Assembly (NCBI GenBank): GCA_964549375.1
Contig: CAZJWF010000003.1
Location: 1-64,000, forward strand
DNA from: JAHDDY01 sp964549375
GTDB taxonomy: Bacteria > Pseudomonadota > Alphaproteobacteria > Rhodobacterales > Rhodobacteraceae
Reading direction: 5' to 3'
Length of the DNA stretch: 64,000 nt
Made by a program: the position numbers and the translations under genes. Positions 25,738 through 34,649 of the stretch are shown here, in pieces. Below the pieces are notes generated by a model, which searched no databases, was not told the origin of the DNA, and worked only from the letters and a program-made list of their open reading frames with translations. How positions within the stretch are numbered: the first letter of the stretch is position 1; each line of letters starts with the position of its first letter.

Positions 25738-26403
25738 TTATCGGGAGAAGGATTGTGGCCTTGGATGGATTGTGCCGCCCCAGTTAAAGAATGTGACCAA
25801 GACTTCGGAACCCGGTTCGATACTCGAATCGCATGACTGGGGCAGCACGACGGGTGTTTCGATCTGCCCATTCGATGAATTATTTTGCTGCGCGCGATAC
25901 CATTCGACCTCCTCAGGTGTGGCATTGCTTTCCATGAGCAGCCGACCGTCCGGTGTTAAAATATATCCGGGATCGACTTGATTTAGGTCAGCACTATTGG
26001 CCCCCGTTGAGAAAAATACAGATGAACGCAGCGAGTCTTTTATTCCGGCGTCTTCCAGTGAAATAAAATAAAGGCAGCGATGTTTTCTGATTTGGTCTTC
26101 GGTTTCTCCGACAATCGCTCCTGAGACCGCGCCGACAAAGGCGCTGATGACACCGCTGAGTCTTTCCTCGTCGGCGACGGCGGCCGCAGCTGCCAATAAC
26201 CCGCCTTCTTCGGCCGGTCTTGAAAATCGATCGTTGCCAAAGGTGCTACCGTCTTGAACTTCGAATATTTCGACAACTTTCCCGAAACCTGAGACGCCAA
26301 AAGACGGGCCTTGTACTGTTTGTCGTTGCTGAACGGGCGGTGCACAAGCGATGAGCAAACCGAATAGAAGGAATACGTGCCCGAAATTTTGAAGATGCTT
26401 CAT
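25738..26403 (-). CDS. Predicted lipoprotein of unknown function
   Basis: The 221-residue protein has a lipoprotein signal peptide: a hydrophobic stretch (FGHVFLLFGLLIACAPP) with the lipobox LIAC, so Cys20 should be lipidated. A Gly/Ala-rich segment (GVISAFVGAVSGAIVGETED) in the middle resembles glycine-zipper membrane motifs. The C-terminal part has a pair of cysteines (around 112 and 192). No family recognised. It stands in the accessory patch between the Rieske cluster and the IS remnant. Confidence 0.7.
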   Translation of the reverse strand: MKHLQNFGHVFLLFGLLIACAPPVQQRQTVQGPSFGVSGFGKVVEIFEVQDGSTFGNDRFSRPAEEGGLLAAAAAVADEERLSGVISAFVGAVSGAIVGETEDQIRKHRCLYFISLEDAGIKDSLRSSVFFSTGANSADLNQVDPGYILTPDGRLLMESNATPEEVEWYRAQQNNSSNGQIETPVVLPQSCDSSIEPGSEVLVTFFNWGGTIHPRPQSFSR

Positions 26404-26526
26404 GTATCGATATTAGATCCAAATTGTAGGGGCTAAATTTTACTCTGAACTCAAGAATACGATCTTCCACACATCGATCCGATGGGCCAGTCCAATTCAG
26501 GAGTTTCAAACCTGTTTAACATGAAC

Positions 26527-26560
26527 GGCCCGATAATCATGTGATTTTGATTACCGGGCC
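26527..26560. terminator. Strong hairpin between two accessory genes
   Basis: GGCCCGATAATCA (26527-26539) pairs with TGATTACCGGGCC (26548-26560) over 13 bp with one mismatch. A smaller hairpin GTGTC/GACAC (26562-26578) follows at once. It lies downstream of the secreted-protein gene on the minus strand and may end its transcript, though no U-run is seen. Confidence 0.5.
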
Positions 26561-26685
26561 AGTGTCGCAAGATGACACAGTTCAGAGCGCGAAATATGTT
26601 CTACAAATCGGATTGAGCGTCAAAAGCCATGCGACCCCTTAACTCTTTGTGATCCACGCGAAACATAATCCACCCTCAATGGAAA

Positions 26686-27234
26686 CTAGCGTCGATAGTA
26701 CCTCAAAGCCCTAACCGCCGCGGGATTCCTGCTGCTACCTGACACTGAAATGTCAGCTTCATGACGGTCACGCCAGATCACCCGGTCAGTGCAGTGACCG
26801 GTAAAGTTAATACAATCACCGTATTTTTGCCTACATTGGCCAGCTGACCGCCAAAATACGAGGAAACGGCCAGCAGACCTCCTTTGAATATGGGTTATGT
26901 AAAGGAATCCAGGCCGGCCCGCGGTGCATCTCAATATCGCCCTTCTATTCGGGTTGCAGCGATATCCTACACGAAAGTCTCTTCTATTGAAAATTATTGC
27001 GTCGGTACAAATCCTCATAGCTGTAAGGTAAAGTGCTCGGTCTTGTGCAGCCAAAATCGCTCTTGTACCCTCTTTTACAGCAAATTGAAGGCCCAGACCT
27101 ATAGCGATGCCTATATGTACTCTATTCATGCTTTGAGCGTTACTTTGCGTCGTCGAAGCTCCCACGAAACTTACTGATAAGAGTGAGGCGACAAGCAGAG
27201 TTTTTAAGCTCAGTTTCGAAGTTTTCATCGTCAC
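26686..27234 (-). CDS. Secreted basic protein of unknown function
   Basis: A 182-residue protein with a clear Sec signal peptide (LSLKTLLVASLLSVSFVGAS, cleavage likely after the TTQSNA region). The mature part is strongly basic (many Arg) with about six cysteines, such as YRCNPNRRAILRC and GQCRQKYGDCINFTGHC, which suggests disulfides in the periplasm or outside the cell. No family recognised. The start is a GTG at 27234, supported by GGAGGA 7 bases upstream; the ATG two codons in is the alternative. Composition is AT-richer than neighbouring genes, in line with acquired DNA. Confidence 0.6.
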   Translation of the reverse strand: MTMKTSKLSLKTLLVASLLSVSFVGASTTQSNAQSMNRVHIGIAIGLGLQFAVKEGTRAILAAQDRALYLTAMRICTDAIIFNRRDFRVGYRCNPNRRAILRCTAGRPGFLYITHIQRRSAGRFLVFWRSAGQCRQKYGDCINFTGHCTDRVIWRDRHEADISVSGSSRNPAAVRALRYYRR

Positions 27235-27445
27235 AATAAAGTCCTCCCATTTTTTCTAGACCATTAATGACGCTCTCCACATCTATCACAATCTCGAGAG
27301 TGTCAACGTATTTCTCAATTATTGAGATGCTCTGACTCAATTTAAAAAATGAGATTAAAAGTATCATTTTTCTTATTTATCCAAAAACCTCCATGAAACG
27401 GGAGTTTTACTGGCTTTCAGCGCGGTTTTGGATCCATTTTATTCT

Positions 27446-27520
27446 ATGGATATTTTGCCTTACATCCTGAATGGATATTTTGCCTTACATCCTGAATGAA
27501 TATTTTGCCTTACACCCTGA
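27446..27520. repeat. Three tandem 25-bp direct repeats
   Basis: The unit ATGGATATTTTGCCTTACAT plus CCTGA occurs at 27446-27470 and 27471-27495 without mismatch and at 27496-27520 with two substitutions. The block lies in a 360-bp gene-free stretch between the secreted-protein gene and the transposase remnant. The rest of this stretch (27235-27598) is AT-rich and shows one further hairpin, AGCCCTT/AAGGGCT (27562-27584). The role is unknown. Confidence 0.85.
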
Positions 27521-27602
27521 ATTTAACGAATTCATGACTTTTAAGGCCCGCTGACTTTATTAGCCCTTTCAGTACTTAAGGGCTCTGCAAGCAGGCAAAT
27601 GA

Positions 27603-28036
27603 GCGCCTCTGCATACAGGGATCGACAAGCGTACTGCTTCATCCGCTGGTGGGACGTCACCAGCGCGGCGGTTCATGATGGGCGGATGCTGCGACGAGGC
27701 CTGCTGGACAAGTTGAACACGAGCTCTGGTGTGTGGGCAGATAGCGCTTATCGCTCAAAGAAGAACGAGGCTTTCATCGACAAGCAAGGCTTCACCCGCC
27801 ACGTCCATCACCGCAAACCCAAGGGCCGTCCCATGCCAGAACACATCAGGCGTGGTAACAACACCCAGTCAAAGCATCGCGCACCCATCGAGCATGTTTA
27901 TGCAACTCAGAAGAACATCTTTGGCTTGACCGTCAGAAGCATCGGCATTGCCCGGACCAAGACGAAGATTGGTCTGGCAAACATCGCCTACAACATGGGC
28001 CGCCTGGTTCATGTGCAGCGCCGATCCGCTAGTTGA
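27603..28036 (+). pseudogene. IS5-type transposase, 5'-truncated and frameshifted
   Basis: The readable part is the C-terminal half of an IS5-family DDE transposase: WWDVTSAAVHDG, the second Asp in VWADSAYRSKKNEAF and the Glu region in RAPIEHVYATQKNIFGL. The upstream match continues in another frame (HTGIDKR at 27612-27630), so one base seems lost near 27630, and nothing earlier resembles the N-terminal catalytic region. It cannot be an active transposase. No terminal inverted repeats were found. Confidence 0.8.
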
Positions 28037-28119
28037 GAGCACAACTGCGTCCCGATGCATGCCAAAATCGCTGAACCCGCGTCAATCTCGACCAGGTCCC
28101 GGCAACAGAGGGCCGCTCG

Positions 28120-28316
28120 ACGCTGAAGACACACTCAATCAGAACACAAAGGTCATCGCAGAAAATTCCGACCGGTGGTCGAGGTGCTCAGGTGGCGGTC
28201 CCTATGGTGAGGTAAACTGCGTACTTACAGACAAGACATTGAAGGCAGAATACGGCGAGAGTATCGAACCGACTTACAAACTCGTAAAGAGCGGAAATTT
28301 TGTGATCTACGACTGA
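28120..28316 (+). pseudogene. C-terminal fragment of an unknown gene next to the IS remnant
   Basis: An open stretch ending at 28314-28316 encodes protein-like sequence (NSDRWSRCSGGGPYGEVNC, later EYGESIEPTYKLVKSG) with no start codon or ribosome site of its own; the frame upstream is the transposase 3' end in another register. It looks like the tail of a gene cut by the IS insertion. The family is not recognised. Confidence 0.4.
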
Positions 28317-28350
28317 CAGAAATTATGCGGAGCGACATCAATGTTGTCCG

Positions 28351-29511
28351 CTATCCCCCCAAAGGCCGCAACAACTCGCGGCTAATAATGTGTCGCTGAA
28401 TTTCTGACGTGCCGTCCCAAATTCGCTCTACGCGCGCATCGCGCCAGAACCGCTCCAGCGGTAGATCATTCATAAGGCCCATGCCGCCATAAATCGCGAT
28501 TGCTTCATCGGTCACACGCGCCAGCATTTCGGAGGCGTAGACTTTTGCCGAAGCGATCTCGCGGTTGGCCGGTAAACCTTGATCGAGCCGCCACGCGCTG
28601 GAAAGCGTCAGCCAATCCGCCGCATCAATCTCCGTGATCATATCCGCCAACTTGAATGACACACCTTGAAATTTGCCAATCTGTTGGCCGAACTGCTTAC
28701 GTTCAGCTGCATAGTTCAGCGCATAGTCAAAGACTCGCCGCGCACGCCCCACCGCCATTGTCGCTACGGTAATCCGCGTCGCATAGAGCCATTCATTCAT
28801 CACAGCAAAGCCGCCATCGACTTCACCGAGCACCTGAGAATTTGGCAAACGGCAATTATCAAACCGCAAAATCATATTTTTGTAGCCGCGATGGGAAACG
28901 CTCTCATAACCCGGTGCGATTTCAAAACCCGGAGTGCCGCGATCCACGAGGAAGGCCGTGATCCGTTTTTTTGGCCCTTTCGGAGTGTCATCCTCGCCGG
29001 TTGCGATAAAGACGATGATGAAATCTGCATGATCCGCGCCAGAGATAAAATGCTTGGTGCCGTTGACCACCCAATCCCCGCCATCGCGTTTGGCGAAACA
29101 TTTCATGCCGCGCACATCGCTGCCCGCATCAGGTTCAGTCATGGCGAGCGCGTCCATCCGCTCGCCCCGAACGGCGGGCAAAAGATATCGCTCGCGTTGC
29201 TCACCTTCGCAGGCCATGAGGATATTTTGTGGACGGCCAAAGAAGTGATTGAGCGCCATCGACCCGCGCCCCAGTTCACGCTCGACCAGCGCGAATTCCA
29301 AATGCGCTAGGCCGGCACCGCCGACTTCTTCGGGGAAATTACAGGCGTAAAAGCCCAAATCCATCGTCTTTTGTTTGATCTGCGCCGCGATCTCTTCCGG
29401 CACGTCGCCGGTGCGATCAACGAGGTCTTCGTGCGGATAAATTTCTTCCTCAACGAACCGCCGAACGGTGGAGACAATCATCTCCTGCTCTTCTGTTAGA
29501 CCGAAATTCAT
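28351..29511 (-). CDS. Acyl-CoA dehydrogenase
   Basis: A 386-residue FAD enzyme of the ACAD family that introduces an alpha-beta double bond into an acyl-CoA and passes electrons to ETF. Signatures are LAMTEPDAGSDVRGMKC, NGTKHFISGADHADF, RKQFGQQIGKFQGV, IYGGMGLMNDLPLERFWRDA and RIWDGTSEIQRHII. At the place of the catalytic Glu of medium-chain enzymes (YEGT) this protein has Asp366 (WDGT). The substrate is open; the window's carnitine dehydrogenase gene lies about 1.5 kb downstream but on a separate transcript. Confidence 0.92.
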   Translation of the reverse strand: MNFGLTEEQEMIVSTVRRFVEEEIYPHEDLVDRTGDVPEEIAAQIKQKTMDLGFYACNFPEEVGGAGLAHLEFALVERELGRGSMALNHFFGRPQNILMACEGEQRERYLLPAVRGERMDALAMTEPDAGSDVRGMKCFAKRDGGDWVVNGTKHFISGADHADFIIVFIATGEDDTPKGPKKRITAFLVDRGTPGFEIAPGYESVSHRGYKNMILRFDNCRLPNSQVLGEVDGGFAVMNEWLYATRITVATMAVGRARRVFDYALNYAAERKQFGQQIGKFQGVSFKLADMITEIDAADWLTLSSAWRLDQGLPANREIASAKVYASEMLARVTDEAIAIYGGMGLMNDLPLERFWRDARVERIWDGTSEIQRHIISRELLRPLGG

Positions 29512-29604
29512 CGCGCGGCTCCTCTCTGTTGCCGGGACAGAGAGACCAGTTCGCGCCGCCCCGTCAATGCCGGAAACGACGAAATCACGTCGGAATTTCT
29601 CTGA

Positions 29605-30282
29605 CTACTCTTTCAACGCCCAGGTGATTGTGACGGATACCGATAGGTCTTGTTCTCCTGCGGAAATCGGTGCCGCCTCCATTGAGGCGTCGCGGCCTGC
29701 GAAGACTGGCTGTGGCCCTCTGCCAGAGCCACCCTCAGTGATCTCGATGATCTTGCCGAGTTTCACTCCTGCTGCCTCCGCGTAGAGCATTGCTCGATCT
29801 TTCGCTTTTTCCACCGCCTCGGTCCGCGCGCTGTCGAGTAACTCGTCGCGGTTCTTTACGATAAACCGCACTCCGCCTGCTTGATTGGCTCCGGCACGAA
29901 CTAAGGTGTCGAGTGCAGCGCCGACAAAAGTCACATCGTTTAGGCGTACCGTGACCTGATTACTGACCTGATAGCCGCGTTGCCGTGATCCACTTGACCC
30001 GTGTTCCCAGTTTGGCGAGATATTGAAGCTGGACGTCGTGATGTTCCGATCTTCGATGTCGAGGTCTTTCAGCGCTGCAAAGACTTGCTTCATCCGCTTG
30101 GTATTCGCCGACAATGCCGCGCGCGCGCTTTCGGCTTTGCTCAGCACGCCAGCGGTAACAACCGCTTCGTCGGGCGTAGCACTGACGCTGGCGGTACCTG
30201 TCATCACGATCCGGCCTTTGTCCTCATCTGCAAAAACAGGCGTTGCGATCAGGGCGGCGGCAAGAATGAGAGGGCGAAACAT
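29605..30282 (-). CDS. SIMPL (DUF541) domain periplasmic protein
   Basis: A 225-residue secreted protein: signal peptide MFRPLILAAALIATPVFA, then a SIMPL domain with the usual opening GRIVMTGTASVSATPDEAVV, the NITTSSFNISPNW segment and VRLNDVTFVGAALDTLVRAG. The family is periplasmic or outer-membrane associated and linked in some bacteria to oxidative stress, but its molecular role is not settled. It is divergent from the peroxiredoxin-like gene across about 120 bp. Confidence 0.88.
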   Translation of the reverse strand: MFRPLILAAALIATPVFADEDKGRIVMTGTASVSATPDEAVVTAGVLSKAESARAALSANTKRMKQVFAALKDLDIEDRNITTSSFNISPNWEHGSSGSRQRGYQVSNQVTVRLNDVTFVGAALDTLVRAGANQAGGVRFIVKNRDELLDSARTEAVEKAKDRAMLYAEAAGVKLGKIIEITEGGSGRGPQPVFAGRDASMEAAPISAGEQDLSVSVTITWALKE

Positions 30283-30400
30283 AGCGGGCGATCCTTCGGT
30301 AACGGTTTTGAGAGGCTTGTCCTCTCAACTGGAACATTGTTCAAGCGAAGATATATGTGAATGGGTCACGTTCATGTCCAAATTTTGAAAGGCTGTTTTG

Positions 30401-30937
30401 ATGTTAATGCCGCGAAAGAAGACCCCATCTCTCTCAGTAGATCTTGTCGGCGGCGGTCGTTTCGACCTCGAAAGCGAGAATTCCGAGCGGGGAACCGTTA
30501 TTTGTTTCTATCGCGGTCTGCATTGTCCGATTTGTGCGACATATATGGGTGAATTAGAGAAACTGTCCGCTGAATTCGCCGAGCGCGGCGTTTCGACAAT
30601 TGCGGTCAGCTCGGACACCGAAGATCGCGCGAAAGACATGGCTGAGAAAGTTGGTACAAAGGATTTGCGCGTCGGATATGGGCTGTCGCTGAATTCAGCG
30701 AAGGAGTGGGGGCTTTACATCTCTGCCGGGATCGGAACGACGTCCATTGGCATTGAAGAACCTGCCCTGTTCTCAGAACCGGGGCTGTTCATGGTCACGC
30801 CAGAACAGACGCTCTATTATGGATCGGTCCAGACCATGCCGTTCGTGCGTCCGCATTTCTCTGAACTGCTCAAGGCACTCGATTTTGCCATCGGTAAAAA
30901 CTATCCCGCACGCGGGGAGTATGCCGAGGCGGTTTAG
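30401..30937 (+). CDS. Peroxiredoxin-like (AhpC/TSA) family protein
   Basis: A 178-residue thioredoxin-fold protein. The active-site region is YRGLHCPICATYM with Cys42 and Cys45, i.e. a CxxC arrangement rather than the single peroxidatic PxxxTxxC of typical peroxiredoxins; this is a known subgroup of AhpC/TSA-family redoxin proteins. It probably reduces peroxides or disulfides in the cytoplasm, as no signal peptide is present. AAAGG lies 8 bases before the ATG at 30401; a TTG directly ahead and an ATG two codons later are alternatives. Confidence 0.85.
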   Translation: MLMPRKKTPSLSVDLVGGGRFDLESENSERGTVICFYRGLHCPICATYMGELEKLSAEFAERGVSTIAVSSDTEDRAKDMAEKVGTKDLRVGYGLSLNSAKEWGLYISAGIGTTSIGIEEPALFSEPGLFMVTPEQTLYYGSVQTMPFVRPHFSELLKALDFAIGKNYPARGEYAEAV

Positions 30938-30973
30938 CGCCTCAGATTAACACCGTCTCGTTATGCGGCGGCG

Positions 30974-32452
30974 CTAGATTTCCCGAATGGCGCGGCCCGC
31001 AAAATCCGGGGCGGCGAGGTCTTTGTGCCCGCCGTCCCATATTTCGGCGAGGCGTCCGGGGACAGGATCTTCCAGCGGGGTCGCGCGGCCCGCTTTAGTA
31101 TCAACGCTTAACATCATGTGCTCTCCAGTGGCCAAAACCTCGCCGGTTTCGGCTTCGCGCATGACATGACACAGGCGCACGCGCTTTTCGTCATAGCCCA
31201 AAAGTTGCGTCTCAAGTGCCAGCGGCTTTCCGGCGGCAACTTCTTGAATGTGTCGGATATGACTCTCGACGGTATAGATTGACCGATCCTTTGCCATGTA
31301 TTCGCTATCCATGCCGATATGCGTCAGGAAGGCATCCGTTGCATCACCAAAGACGTGAAGGTATCGGAACTCGGTCATATGGCCGTTGTAATCGACCCAT
31401 TCCGGCAACACGCGCGCCGTATGAAGTGGCAGCGGCTTTGTAAGGTCTCGCTGAACGTCTCCGCCGCCGAAAGAGGCTTCGCGAAGCTGTTTTTCATACG
31501 CGGCCAGCGTCTCGCCTGCACCCCACGGTTTCGCTTTCAGCGCTTGCAGGATGCCGACGAGATTGTCGTCACGGATGCGCTCCAGTTCGCGGATCGAGTG
31601 GTGACCCGATTGCGCGTCGGATTGCCCTGCGATCAGATCGACCAGCTCGTCCGTGAATTCCGGCACATCCATCAGTTTGGTCCAAGGGAATGTGAGGCAT
31701 GGGCCGAACTGCGCCATGAAGTGTTTCATGCCCGCCTCGCCACCCGCTACGCGATAGGTCTCGAATAGACCCATTTGCGCCCAGCGCAGACCAAAGCCAA
31801 AACGAATAGCATCGTCGATTTCTTCCGTAGTGGCGATGCCGTCTTTCACCAGCCACAGCGCCTCGCGCCAGACTGCTTCTAGGAAACGGTCGGCGATATG
31901 CGCGTCGATTTCCTTGCGGACCACTAGCGGTTTCATGCCAAGGGGTGGCAGTGCAGCCTCGGCGAAGGCCAATGTTTCGGGCGAGGTTGCGGGTGATGGC
32001 ACCAACTCGACCAGCGGCAGCAGGTACACCGGATTGAAGGGATGCGCGACAAGGATTGAGGCGGGATTGACCGCACCTTGTTGCAATTCCGACGGCTTAA
32101 AGCCGGATGTTGAGGATCCCAGAAGCGTATCAGGCGCGGCCGCCTGAATTTCAGCATAGACCTTGTGCTTGAGTGCCAGAACTTCGGAAACACTCTCCTG
32201 AATCCATTGAACGCCTTCGACCGCCTCGGCGATAGAAGACGCGTAAGTAATTTTACCAGGGGTGGGCAACGGCGCGACACACATCGTCCGCATCGCGCGC
32301 TCTGCATTGGCATAGACTTCGCCGATCTTGCGCGGTGCTTCTGGGTCGGGGTCAAAGACGGAAACATCGATCCCATTCAGCGCAAACCGTGCAACCCAAC
32401 CGCCTCCAATAACGCCGCCTCCAATGATGGCGGCTTTCGTGAAATTGGTCAT
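30974..32452 (-). CDS. L-carnitine dehydrogenase fused to a hotdog thioesterase
   Basis: A 492-residue two-domain protein. Residues 1 to about 320 are a 3-hydroxyacyl-CoA-dehydrogenase-like carnitine 3-dehydrogenase: AAIIGGGVIGGGWVARFALN binds NAD, VAHPFNPVYLLPLVELVP is the substrate loop. From about 345 there is a hotdog-fold thioesterase with the WVDYNGHM motif. In known carnitine catabolism the dehydrogenase makes 3-dehydrocarnitine, and a cleavage enzyme plus betainyl-CoA thioesterase yield glycine betaine; fusion of the first and last activities is reported for the CdhA family. The start ATG 32452 has GGAG 8 bases upstream. The missing cleavage enzyme is not in the window. Confidence 0.88.
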   Translation of the reverse strand: MTNFTKAAIIGGGVIGGGWVARFALNGIDVSVFDPDPEAPRKIGEVYANAERAMRTMCVAPLPTPGKITYASSIAEAVEGVQWIQESVSEVLALKHKVYAEIQAAAPDTLLGSSTSGFKPSELQQGAVNPASILVAHPFNPVYLLPLVELVPSPATSPETLAFAEAALPPLGMKPLVVRKEIDAHIADRFLEAVWREALWLVKDGIATTEEIDDAIRFGFGLRWAQMGLFETYRVAGGEAGMKHFMAQFGPCLTFPWTKLMDVPEFTDELVDLIAGQSDAQSGHHSIRELERIRDDNLVGILQALKAKPWGAGETLAAYEKQLREASFGGGDVQRDLTKPLPLHTARVLPEWVDYNGHMTEFRYLHVFGDATDAFLTHIGMDSEYMAKDRSIYTVESHIRHIQEVAAGKPLALETQLLGYDEKRVRLCHVMREAETGEVLATGEHMMLSVDTKAGRATPLEDPVPGRLAEIWDGGHKDLAAPDFAGRAIREI

Positions 32453-32560
32453 GGGCGCAGCTCCGTCTGATGCGTTGTGAACGCGGTATCGTTGGCAGAA
32501 GAATCTCAATTGGGGAAGTAGGATTTTACCCCCCCCAAATGAGAGATTCAAACTCCTGTC

Positions 32561-33562
32561 TTACCCCGCAATAAGGAACCTTTCTCCAAGGTGAGCCGTC
32601 GCCTCGGCGAAGGTCGGGGCGTATTTTTGGGGTTCAGGCGCTTCGATATGGCTGCCAATCCATGCGAGTAAGGCCATCCTTCGAAGCATAACGAATGTAT
32701 CAATCTCAGCGATGTCTTCGGTGTCCAAATCCCGGACGGTACGATAGCCACCCAGCCACGCTTCTTTAAGTGCCGGGATCCGCGGATCGTCTTCAATAAA
32801 ACTGATTGCGGCGGCAAAGTCGTACATCAGCCAGCCCATCCCGCAGTCATCAAAATCGATCAAGCGCGTTTCTTCATCGCTGACCAGCAGGTTTGCGAGG
32901 CGCATATCGGCGTGGATCAGGTTGTAGCGGTGCGGCGGTTGTCCATATGTCGCCAGCCGCACGCGAATCTTTTGCTCGACCGCTTCAAGAATTGCACGGA
33001 TTTCTGTTGTGACATTCGGCGCATCGCGCCAGTTTCCCCAAGTCGGCGACGGACCAAAGACCGCATCGACATCCCAGACCAGTCGTTCAAACGGGGCAGG
33101 GCGTTGCCAGTTGAGGGTGTGCTGATGACAGCGGGCTGCAATAGCCCCCAGTTCCTTGAATCCGCCCGTCAGATCACCGCTTTCATCTGGTGCTGCGCCC
33201 GCAACGTACTCGAAAAGAACGAGGTGTCTCGGCGCGTCTAGGCCGTGGAGCGTGGCTTGTTGAATCGCTTCCCCGTTGCGCCCGGTAAGATAGCGCGGGG
33301 TCGCGACGACACCGTCCGAACCGAGGGCATCAATCCACCCCAGCTCGCATTCGATGGCGCGTTTGGTGTGATAGTTCTCGCGATGAACCCGCAACACAGC
33401 CATATACCCCTCTGGCGCTTCGACAAGATAGGTCACGTTCTCAGACACATTGATCAGCCGTAGGACCGCGCCCATGGGAATATCCCACAAAGAGAGGGAC
33501 TGTTCGGCGAGCGATTGGAGTTGCGCCAGCAGCGTTTGATAGGAAATGTCCGGCTTGTTCAC
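32561..33562 (-). CDS. Phosphotransferase (APH/choline-kinase-like family)
   Basis: A 333-residue protein-kinase-like small-molecule kinase. The catalytic loop is NLIHADMRLANLL (the HxD of APH proteins) and the metal aspartate lies in RLIDFDDCGMGWLMYD. Relatives phosphorylate choline, hydroxylysine, homoserine or aminoglycosides; no substrate is evident. The GTG at 33562 is chosen, because a start further upstream would overlap the divergent ABC gene. It lies upstream of the carnitine dehydrogenase on the same strand with about 110 bp between them, so it may act on an amino-alcohol (inference). Confidence 0.82.
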   Translation of the reverse strand: MNKPDISYQTLLAQLQSLAEQSLSLWDIPMGAVLRLINVSENVTYLVEAPEGYMAVLRVHRENYHTKRAIECELGWIDALGSDGVVATPRYLTGRNGEAIQQATLHGLDAPRHLVLFEYVAGAAPDESGDLTGGFKELGAIAARCHQHTLNWQRPAPFERLVWDVDAVFGPSPTWGNWRDAPNVTTEIRAILEAVEQKIRVRLATYGQPPHRYNLIHADMRLANLLVSDEETRLIDFDDCGMGWLMYDFAAAISFIEDDPRIPALKEAWLGGYRTVRDLDTEDIAEIDTFVMLRRMALLAWIGSHIEAPEPQKYAPTFAEATAHLGERFLIAG

Positions 33563-33722
33563 GGAAGCACTCTTTAGCAGGGCGGTCTTTTCAAGGGTGG
33601 CGCTGCGGCCATCTAAAACTTGTTTCTGTTGGCGCAAACGCCCGCCGCAGTGCAAGCGGAAAAGTTTGGCCGCGGCCTCCGCTTGCGATAGACCCTGTCC
33701 GTTCGCGGTAATCAGGTGCGTG

Positions 33723-34649
33723 ATGTCTTCCCTCATTTCCATCTCCGATCTGACGAAAAACTACGACGGAGGGTTTACCGCGCTGAAAGGCGTCAATCTC
33801 GACGTGAAAAAGGGTGAAATCCTTGCGCTTCTTGGGCCGAATGGCGCAGGCAAGACCACGATGATCGCCATCATCTGCGGTATCGTAAATCCGACCTCTG
33901 GCCGTGTGACGGTCGGGGGATACGATATTGTTGCCGATTACCGTAAAACGCGCGCGATGATTGGTCTGGTCCCTCAAGAATTGACCACGGATGCGTTCGA
34001 AACCGTCTGGAGCACCATCAGCCTCAGCAGGGGCATGTTCGGAAAGCGCCCAAATGCAGCCTATCTGGAAAAAGTGCTCCGGTCGCTGTCGTTGTGGGAT
34101 AAGCGAAACAATGAAATGCGGACGCTGTCGGGAGGCATGAAGCGGCGGGTTCTGATCGCCAAAGCACTGTCTCATGAACCTGAAATCCTGTTCTTGGACG
34201 AGCCAACCGCGGGCGTAGATGTCGAGCTACGCAAAAGTATGTGGGAAGTTGTCGAAGGCCTACGCCAGCAGGGGACCACAATTATTCTCACAACTCACTA
34301 CATCGAAGAGGCCGAGGCCATTGCTGATCGGGTCGCCGTTATCAACAAAGGCGAAATTATTTTAGTCGAGGAAAAAGCAACCCTGATGCAGAAGTTGGGT
34401 CGCAAACAGCTCACTCTGGATTTGCAACGCCCTTTGGAGGTGATCCCGGACGCCTTGTCTGAGTATGATCTCGCTTTGGCCGGCAAGGGAAATCGGCTCG
34501 TGTTTTCCTATGATGGAACTGCAGAACGAACCGGAATTACGCGGTTGATGGCGGCCTTGGCCCAAGCGGATATCCGTTATCGCGATCTCCAGACGCGGCA
34601 ATCATCGCTCGAAGACATCTTTGTCGAACTGGTGGGAGAGGACGCATGA
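33723..34649 (+). CDS. ABC transporter ATPase, ABC-2 exporter type (YadG-like)
   Basis: A 308-residue ATP-binding subunit. Walker A is GPNGAGKTTM (38-47), the signature motif LSGGMKRRVLIAKAL, Walker B ILFLDEPTAGVD and the switch His in ILTTHYIEEAE. The closest well-known relative is E. coli YadG. It forms an exporter with the overlapping permease gene; cargo unknown. The start is the ATG at 33723 with AGGTG just upstream; the longer reading frame begins with a leader that is antisense to the divergent kinase gene. Confidence 0.93.
   Translation: MSSLISISDLTKNYDGGFTALKGVNLDVKKGEILALLGPNGAGKTTMIAIICGIVNPTSGRVTVGGYDIVADYRKTRAMIGLVPQELTTDAFETVWSTISLSRGMFGKRPNAAYLEKVLRSLSLWDKRNNEMRTLSGGMKRRVLIAKALSHEPEILFLDEPTAGVDVELRKSMWEVVEGLRQQGTTIILTTHYIEEAEAIADRVAVINKGEIILVEEKATLMQKLGRKQLTLDLQRPLEVIPDALSEYDLALAGKGNRLVFSYDGTAERTGITRLMAALAQADIRYRDLQTRQSSLEDIFVELVGEDA

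Noticed and set aside
27140..27367. 75-codon frame on the minus strand overlapping the secreted-protein start
   Set aside because: It overlaps the signal peptide of the gene at 26686-27234, which has a strong GGAGGA site; the overlapping frame has none that is comparable.
27446..27520. CRISPR array reading of the 25-bp repeats
   Set aside because: The repeats abut with no spacers, there are only three, and no cas gene is near.
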